Assembly: GCF_001922585.1 (NCBI RefSeq)
Contig: NZ_MRBS01000003.1
Location: 475,356-539,355, forward strand
DNA: 64,000 nucleotides
Direction: 5' to 3'
Source of the DNA: Pantoea sp. 1.19
Lineage (GTDB): Bacteria; Pseudomonadota; Gammaproteobacteria; Enterobacterales; Enterobacteriaceae
This document shows positions 59,242-64,000 of this stretch, in pieces. The translations under genes were made by a program, and so were the position numbers. Under the pieces are notes generated by a model, which was not told the DNA's origin, made no database searches, and worked only from the letters and a program-made list of their open reading frames with translations. How positions within the stretch are numbered: the stretch's first letter is position 1; each line of letters begins with the position of its first letter.

Positions 59242-60720
59242 ATGCCGCATCCCACCCTGTTGCAGTGCTTTCACTGGTATACCCCGGAAGGCGGCCAGCT
59301 TTGGCCGGAAGTGCAGGACCGCGCCCGCTGGCTGGGCGAAAAAGGCATTACCCTGGTGTGGCTGCCGCCCGCGACCAAAGGCAGCACCGGCGGCTACTCG
59401 GTGGGTTATGACGTCTATGACCTGTTTGATCTCGGCGAATTTGATCAGAAAGGCAGCGTGGCCACCAAGTATGGCGACAAGGCCGCGCTGCTGGCGGCGA
59501 TTGACGCCCTGCGCGAGCAGGGGATCGGCACGCTGATGGACACGGTACTGAATCACCGGATGGGCGCCGACGAGAAGGAGCCGGTGCGGGTCAACCGCGT
59601 GAATCCGGCCAACCGCGAGGAGATCGACGATGAGGTGATCGAGGCCGAGGCCTGGACCCGCTTTACCTTTCCGGGGCGCGGCGGGCAGTACTCCACTTTT
59701 GTCTGGGACTACCACTGTTTCAGCGGTATCGACCACATCGAAAACCCCGATGAAAATACCATTTTTAAGATCGTCAACGATTACACCGAAGCGGGCTGGA
59801 GCGACCAGGTTGATGATGAGCTGGGTAACTTTGATTACCTGATGGGCGCTAATGTGGATTTTCGTAATGATGCGGTGCGTGAGGAGCTGAAGTTCTGGGC
59901 GCGCTGGGTCCTCGAGCAGACCGGCTGCGCCGGTTTCCGCCTGGATGCGGTAAAACACATCCCCGCCTGGTTTTACCAGGAGTGGCTGGCGCATATCCAG
60001 GATCACGCCGGGCGGCCGCTGTTTGTCGTCGCCGAATACTGGGGCTTTGAAGTGGATAAACTGCAGGGGTGGATTGCGCAAACCGACGGGCGCAGCATGC
60101 TGTTTGATGCACCATTGCAGAATAACTTCCACCACGCGTCGCGACAGGGCGCCGAGTACGATCTGCGACACATTTTTTCCGGCACGCTGGTGGAGGCCGA
60201 TCCGCTTCACGCGGTAACGCTGGTCGCCAACCATGACACCCAGCCGCTGCAGGCGCTGGAAGCGCCGGTCGATCCCTGGTTTAAGCCGCTGGCCTACGCG
60301 CTGATCTTGCTGCGTGAGCAGGGCGTGCCCTGCGTGTTTTATCCCGATCTGTTTGGCGCGCAATACCGCGACAGCGGGGCGGACGGCGAGGAGTACGATA
60401 TTGAGATGCCGGTGGTTGCGGTATTGGAAACCCTGCTCGAGGCGCGTCAGCAGTTTGCTCACGGCAGCCAGACTGATTATTTTGACCACGCCAACTGCAT
60501 CGCCTTTAGCCGCAGCGGTACCGACAGCCTGCCGGGCTGCGTGGTGGTATTATCCAACGGCGATGACGGTGAGAAAACCATTGCGCTCGGCGAGGCGCAC
60601 GCCCACAGCCGCTGGCGCGATCTGCTGGGTCACTGGCCGGAAGAGATAAGCTGTGACGATCAGGGCAGCGGACAGTTTCGCTGCCCGGCCGGCAGCCTGA
60701 GCGTCTGGGTCAGGACGTAA
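59242..60720 (+). CDS. amyA: Cytoplasmic alpha-amylase AmyA
   Basis: GH13 alpha-amylase that cuts maltodextrins in the cytoplasm. 492 residues (E. coli 495), no signal peptide. Four GH13 conserved regions are seen: [10 protein letters not shown] near 93-102, [13 protein letters not shown] (nucleophile Asp) near 232, VVAEYWGFE (acid/base Glu) near 262 and ANHDTQP near 329. It follows fliT as in E. coli. Confidence 0.96.
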   Translation: MPHPTLLQCFHWYTPEGGQLWPEVQDRARWLGEKGITLVWLPPATKGSTGGYSVGYDVYDLFDLGEFDQKGSVATKYGDKAALLAAIDALREQGIGTLMDTVLNHRMGADEKEPVRVNRVNPANREEIDDEVIEAEAWTRFTFPGRGGQYSTFVWDYHCFSGIDHIENPDENTIFKIVNDYTEAGWSDQVDDELGNFDYLMGANVDFRNDAVREELKFWARWVLEQTGCAGFRLDAVKHIPAWFYQEWLAHIQDHAGRPLFVVAEYWGFEVDKLQGWIAQTDGRSMLFDAPLQNNFHHASRQGAEYDLRHIFSGTLVEADPLHAVTLVANHDTQPLQALEAPVDPWFKPLAYALILLREQGVPCVFYPDLFGAQYRDSGADGEEYDIEMPVVAVLETLLEARQQFAHGSQTDYFDHANCIAFSRSGTDSLPGCVVVLSNGDDGEKTIALGEAHAHSRWRDLLGHWPEEISCDDQGSGQFRCPAGSLSVWVRT

Positions 60721-60761
60721 CCTGCCGGATGCAGCCTGCCCCCGCGGGGCAGGCACCGCAA

Positions 60762-61226
60762 TTATTTGCCGCTGGCCGGATTGTCCGCCAGCGCATCAAT
60801 TTGAATCGTCTGAATCACCGCGGCCTCCGGCTGCGCCTTCACCGCATCCAGCGCTTTCTGACACTCAATCGTCGGACGATCGACCCGCCGCAGCGTCAGT
60901 TTGTCGTAGTGCAGCGTTGCCCCCTCGCGCACCAGTGGCATGACCCGCACCTGACGATTAACGTTAACGTAATCGCCATCAACCCGCGTCAGCTTACCGG
61001 GTTTCGCGATTACCCGCTGCCATTGACGGCAGTCCAGCGTGTCTCCGTCGGCGGTAATGATCAGGTTTGCCATCGCCTGATCGCTGACCAGGCCACGCTG
61101 CGGGCCGTCCGTCTGCCAGACGCCCTGTAAGTCCGCCGGCGCCGGGGTTTTTACCGCCGTTTCATACCGGGTGATCTGCGTACAACCGCTCAGCAGGACG
61201 ACCCCTGCGACAATCCACTTCTTCAT
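60762..61226 (-). CDS. yedD: Lipoprotein YedD
   Basis: Conserved outer-envelope lipoprotein of unknown function. 154 residues with signal peptide and lipobox LLSGC (Cys near 15) right after MKKWIVAGVV; the motif VWQTDGPQRGLVS near 36 and LDCRQWQRVIAKPGKL near 60 match E. coli YedD (137). The C-terminus is about 15 residues longer. Convergent with amyA; ATG at 61226 has AGGGA upstream. Confidence 0.92.
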   Translation of the reverse strand: MKKWIVAGVVLLSGCTQITRYETAVKTPAPADLQGVWQTDGPQRGLVSDQAMANLIITADGDTLDCRQWQRVIAKPGKLTRVDGDYVNVNRQVRVMPLVREGATLHYDKLTLRRVDRPTIECQKALDAVKAQPEAAVIQTIQIDALADNPASGK

Positions 61227-61412
61227 GCTTATTCCCTGACAGGCTGTGTGGCCTGCTACGTTATAATTTTGCCCGCACCATCGCAAGCGGCACCCGGCGC
61301 TGAGCCGCGTTTTTTCCGCGGAGTGCCGCCCCGGGAGAATGGTGCGGCCGCGACTTGCACCGATCCGGCGCGATGGGTACACTCGCATTTTTTTCCAGCC
61401 AGCAGGTCCGCG

Positions 61413-61736
61413 ATGAAAACCCCCGAAGCTTATTACGCCCTCGCCCGCGAGATGTTCATTACCGCTTATCCCGAAGTCAGCCAGGCGCTGGACGCCCTGA
61501 CCGATGAGGAAGCCGGAGCGCTGGGCATGACCCGTCAGGCGCTGCGCGACTGGCAGGCCGAGCGGGCATTTGCCGGCTTTTTACGCGAAAAAAAGCTGGA
61601 CGGCATGATTTTTGCCATTCAGCTGGCCGAGCCGGACAAAGCCGTTGCCGCCGTCGCCATTGAGGGCTACCTGCGCGAACGCGCCGCCGCGATGGGCATG
61701 AGCTGGGAAGCCTTTTGCCGCGAAAACGATCTGTAG
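61413..61736 (+). CDS. DUF6388-family protein
   Basis: A 107-residue cytoplasmic helical protein of the enterobacterial DUF6388 type: start MKTPEAYYALAREMFITAYP, middle LREKKLDGMIFAIQLAEPDK, end AAAMGMSWEAFCRENDL. Function unknown. Starts at ATG 61413 (the frame is open upstream; AGCAGGTCC precedes the ATG). Confidence 0.8.
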   Translation: MKTPEAYYALAREMFITAYPEVSQALDALTDEEAGALGMTRQALRDWQAERAFAGFLREKKLDGMIFAIQLAEPDKAVAAVAIEGYLRERAAAMGMSWEAFCRENDL

Positions 61737-61756
61737 CCCTCCCGGATCGTCAGGGG

Positions 61757-61873
61757 CTATCCCTCTGACGACTCTTCCACCTCATCGTCGCTGTCATCCC
61801 GCTTACGCGGCACCTCCCCCTGTTGTTTTGGATCGTCTTTCGCCGGGTGCGTCGGTTTTTCTGCCTGCGTCAT
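61757..61873 (-). CDS. 38-residue acidic small protein
   Basis: A short open frame encodes 38 residues: a Lys/Pro/Asp-rich first half (EKPTHPAKDDPKQQG) and a strongly acidic end (DDSDDEVEESSEG), with no hydrophobic segment. GGAGAAGGAAG stands directly before the ATG. The composition suggests an intrinsically disordered, cytoplasmic small protein. I do not recognise a family. It is divergent from the AriR paralogue promoter region. Confidence 0.55.
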   Translation of the reverse strand: MTQAEKPTHPAKDDPKQQGEVPRKRDDSDDEVEESSEG

Positions 61874-62004
61874 CTTCCTTCTCCTCTGTGCTAATGCAGA
61901 GTGCCTGCAGAATCAGTGTAGTGCGCTCCGACGGGCTGCGCCCGGGCGCAGAATTTGTTGCATATAAAATACACCTCCGACCACACAAAATATCACAGTC
62001 AAAG

Positions 62005-62031
62005 TTGTACAGGTTTTTATTTTTTGTATAA
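62005..62031. promoter_or_regulatory. Operator-like inverted repeat upstream of the AriR paralogue
   Basis: TTGTACA (62005-62011), 13 bp, TGTATAA (62025-62031), extended to GTTGTACA/TGTATAAC. Same half-sites and same 13-bp spacing as at 45672-45698 upstream of ycgZ; GTACAGGTTT also recurs in both. Confidence 0.65.
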
Positions 62032-62190
62032 CTTTAAGGGCGTGGTTAGCGGCCACACGTAACGAACGGTGCCTTGCACCGCCTGTGGAGGTGCGACGGA
62101 TTTCCACCTGCAGAGGCTTACTCCCTTTTTCTGCCCGCGTCAGGTATCCGTTCGGCGCCGGCGATCGCAACCTGTTCAGAGAGGCGCATT

Positions 62191-62451
62191 ATGCCATCCG
62201 CATCCGCTGTCGAAGCAGAAATCACTGATTACTTTAAACGTGCCGGTCAACATGCTTCGCCAGAGCAGGCCGTGGTGGCCTCCCTGATGGGGGAACTGAC
62301 CACTCTGCAAAAGCCGGTCAGTAAAACGGCGATCATCATGGGGCTGATTGAGAAGCTGGAGTCGGAATCCGATCCCGCCCGGCTGGATGTCTATCGTCAG
62401 GCGCTGGAGATGGTGATCCACTCGCCGGTGGACGGGCCGCTGGCGCCGTGA
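62191..62451 (+). CDS. AriR/YmgB-family protein (second copy)
   Basis: An 86-residue protein, paralogue of the one at 44543-44791. The conserved segment VSKTAIIMGLIEKLESESDP is followed by a helix (LDVYRQALEMVIHSP) in the AriR layout. GAGAGG lies 7 bp before the ATG. The 160 bp upstream include an inverted repeat like that of ycgZ. It stands alone, 16 kb from the cassette. Confidence 0.82.
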   Translation: MPSASAVEAEITDYFKRAGQHASPEQAVVASLMGELTTLQKPVSKTAIIMGLIEKLESESDPARLDVYRQALEMVIHSPVDGPLAP

Positions 62452-62514
62452 GGGTGGGCCAACCCGGAAAACGCAGCCGGAGACAGTCCGCCGGACTTGC
62501 AGATTGCCCAGGGT

Positions 62515-62523
62515 TGCTATACT
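62515..62523 (+). promoter_or_regulatory. Extended -10 promoter for the CsbD/DUF883 gene
   Basis: TGCTATACT, an extended -10 of the type used by sigma-70 and sigma-S, about 47 bp before the gene. No clear -35 element, consistent with sigma-S preference. Confidence 0.5.
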
Positions 62524-62570
62524 AAAGGTTCGCTATCTGTTTTGCGCGAAGCAAACATTAAGGAGAAATC

Positions 62571-62819
62571 ATGTTTGGTAAAGCTGAAGATAAATTGAAA
62601 GAAGCATCAGGCAAAGCACAGGAAGTTTACGGACGGGTCACCGACAGCCCGGATGAAGAGGCAAAAGGCGCGGCGCGCAAATACGCCTCACAGGCCAGCT
62701 ATGCGGTAAGGGACGCGGCAGATACCGTCCGCGATCAGGTCTCCTCCAACCCGCTGGGTGGCGTTGCCGTCGCGGCGGCGGTCGGCGTGGTGCTGGGCTA
62801 CCTGCTGGGTCGTAAATAA
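62571..62819 (+). CDS. CsbD-like/DUF883 stress-type membrane protein
   Basis: An 82-residue protein. The N-terminus MFGKAEDKLKEASGKAQEVY resembles CsbD-type stress proteins, while the C-terminus (SSNPLGGVAVAAAVGVVLGY, then LLGRK) is the glycine-zipper membrane anchor of the ElaB/YqjD/YgaM (DUF883) family, known in E. coli as sigma-S-induced ribosome-associated inner-membrane proteins. Strong AAGGAG ribosome-binding site. Confidence 0.82.
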   Translation: MFGKAEDKLKEASGKAQEVYGRVTDSPDEEAKGAARKYASQASYAVRDAADTVRDQVSSNPLGGVAVAAAVGVVLGYLLGRK

Positions 62820-63076
62820 TCCGCATCCCGGGCCGCCTGCGGCCCGGTTAGCCACCGGGCCGCGTCCTCTGTTCCCGGCGTGTCCCTCCTGCATATCGCA
62901 AAGAAATCAGCTATGCCAGGTGCCACAAGATGGCGCTCACCGCCAAATCGCTTATCTGCACTCTCCGTGCGTCGTTCGCGACGCTCCCCTCCTCCCTGTG
63001 CGCGTGCAGGCAGCATCCGGCTCTGTTACGGACGCGACGGCGAGTAAGCATGTTACGAATTAGCATCAATTTCCCC
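62820..63076. other. Intergenic, no gene seen
   Basis: About 260 bp. It starts with a GC-rich inverted repeat just after the CsbD-like stop (CCGGGCCGCCTGCGGCCCGG at 62827-62846), which may end that transcript. No T-run and no coding signal in the rest. Confidence 0.4.
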
Positions 63077-63352
63077 TTAGGATTTGCCAGGCTTTGCTGA
63101 TAAAAAAGCCGCCGGCAGGCAGACTCGCAGCGGGTGCCCGGCAGAAAAGGACGCTGTCCTGTTTCTGAATTTTTCGTCTTCCATATCCATGATGACGCTA
63201 CTCATCGTGATGCCAATCATCCTGGCCTGGGGTGTGGTTGCGCCAGTCCGCTGAGCCAGCTCATCGAGCTGGGCTAACAGATCAGCAGGTCGCGGGGGAA
63301 TGTTGCGAAGCTCTGCGGCACGCTTCAGATAAGGGAGCTTTTGTTCAGCCAT
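63077..63352 (-). CDS. Hypothetical 91-residue protein
   Basis: Open frame on the minus strand. The N-terminal 60 residues (LPYLKRAAELRNIPPRPADL, then helical LLAQLDELAQRTG) look like a real charged-helical protein; the C-terminal 30 look like out-of-frame sequence, so the gene may be truncated or frameshifted near DMEDEKF. CGGAG lies 8 bp before the ATG. No family recognised. Confidence 0.35.
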   Translation of the reverse strand: MAEQKLPYLKRAAELRNIPPRPADLLAQLDELAQRTGATTPQARMIGITMSSVIMDMEDEKFRNRTASFSAGHPLRVCLPAAFLSAKPGKS

Positions 63353-63456
63353 TTGAACAGCTCCGGTTCGATACGCTGAAAATTATCTTCGCCGCCAGTA
63401 TAGTGGTCGATTAAAACCGCCCGCAGGCGGTGGGTTGTGAGGGTAGGATTCGCCAC
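63325..63456 (-). CDS. Possible 43-residue upstream ORF
   Basis: From a GTG at 63456, 43 residues end inside the start of the gene at 63077-63352 (28-bp overlap), a layout typical of coupled gene pairs. The composition (LIDHYTGGEDNFQRIEPELF) is protein-like. No good ribosome-binding site; could be the tail of a lost gene. Confidence 0.25.
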   Translation of the reverse strand: MANPTLTTHRLRAVLIDHYTGGEDNFQRIEPELFKWLNKSSLI

Positions 63457-63591
63457 GATTTTTTTCTTAATTAATGCTTTCTTTCAGAGTGACAAACGTT
63501 ATTACAAACGTGGCGACACGCCCCACCAACGCCAGGAGAGTCGCGTTTGTCAGTTAACTAACTAGTGAATGCGATTGCTCCTGCCAGGGTG

Positions 63592-63732
63592 ATGAAACGG
63601 GTTGTTTCTGACGTCAGTTTTGTCATTAACTCTGACGCGCTGCGGCAACTGACTGTATTGGATGCTGGCATCTTCTCTCATCTGCATGAGTTGACGGAGA
63701 TGAGAGGACAGACAATATCCCATACAGTTTGA
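63592..63732 (+). CDS. Possible 46-residue ORF
   Basis: ATG at 63592 after AGGGTG, 46 residues (VVSDVSFVINSDALRQLTVL and onward), protein-like but short. It could be the 5' remnant of a longer gene. No family recognised. Confidence 0.25.
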   Translation: MKRVVSDVSFVINSDALRQLTVLDAGIFSHLHELTEMRGQTISHTV

Positions 63733-64000
63733 TCATCGGGCGCACTCGCCAATGCGTCCTGTGATGAACGCCCTGGTGAAAATGGTGCTGTTTGCTCAGC
63801 CAAAGATTTGGCTTAGTGGCTGCTCCTGACCCGCCATCTCCGGACAGCTGTCGTAACGATGCCCGCTGCCGTCGGCATTCTCTCGGGAAGTAATATCCCG
63901 GCGCGCTGTGCGCGGGGAGTTGCATTGTAATGCGTGAACGCAGTCAACGGGAGGTCGGGCGCAACTGACTCAACTGAGTCACTCGGTCAGATATGGACCG
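63733..64000. other. Window edge, no gene recognised
   Basis: About 270 bp of lower-GC sequence than the flagellar region. A minus-strand frame (63626-63925) has no protein-like composition. Nothing else supported. Confidence 0.4.

Noticed and set aside
63626..63925. 99-codon minus-strand frame at the right edge
   Set aside because: The translation is rich in His, Arg, Ser and Pro without any segment that looks like folded protein.

Overview
The window is a GC-rich piece of an Erwiniaceae-like chromosome (Erwinia/Pantoea group of Enterobacterales). That placement rests on protein similarity and on gene order, which largely follows the E. coli K-12 stretch from znuA to yedD. The genus is not resolved from sequence alone. 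No prophage, insertion sequence, CRISPR array, rRNA or tRNA was recognised.

Layout. 1-8.7 kb: a Zur box with znuCB, then ruvB-ruvA, ruvC-yebC, nudB-aspS on the minus strand, and yecD-yecE. 8.9-17.3 kb: yecN, cmoA-cmoB, two unrecognised genes, cutC with a MicL-like sRNA at its 3' end, a PatB/MalY-type lyase, yecM, argS. 17.3-33.5 kb: a continuous minus-strand flagellar and chemotaxis block (flhD-flhC, motA-motB-cheA-cheW, two chemoreceptors, cheR-cheB-cheY-cheZ, flhB-flhA-flhE) with three kinds of visible control: a CRP box upstream of flhDC, perfect sigma-28 promoters for motA and the chemoreceptors, and a MotR-like sRNA unit. 34.1-36.4 kb: otsB-otsA.

36.7-49.3 kb is the accessory segment. 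It holds a histidine-rich DUF2946 protein and an OprC-like copper receptor, a CioAB-type bd oxidase with its DUF2474 subunit, and a split umuDC locus. umuD and umuC each carry the same 20-bp LexA-box sequence but are separated by about 3.3 kb containing a ycgZ-ymgA-ariR cassette, an Omp85-type barrel and a decayed GNAT gene. A DedA protein and an acyltransferase follow.

49.5-61 kb returns to the conserved backbone: cystine uptake (tcyN, tcyL, tcyJ) with dcyD, fliZ-fliA, a degenerate HNH-type gene, fliC, then fliD-fliS-fliT, amyA and yedD. 61-64 kb is less conserved: a DUF6388 gene, a very small acidic protein, a second AriR-family gene, a CsbD/DUF883-type protein, and a terminal stretch with only weak open frames.

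The strongest integrated observations are: (i) the umuDC split with twin LexA boxes; (ii) two AriR-family loci 16 kb apart that share an operator-like repeat, TTGTACA-N13-TGTAYA; (iii) conserved non-coding RNA units (MotR-like, MicL-like) readable directly from promoter plus terminator signals; and (iv) a probable catalytically dead HNH gene inside the flagellar late-gene cluster.
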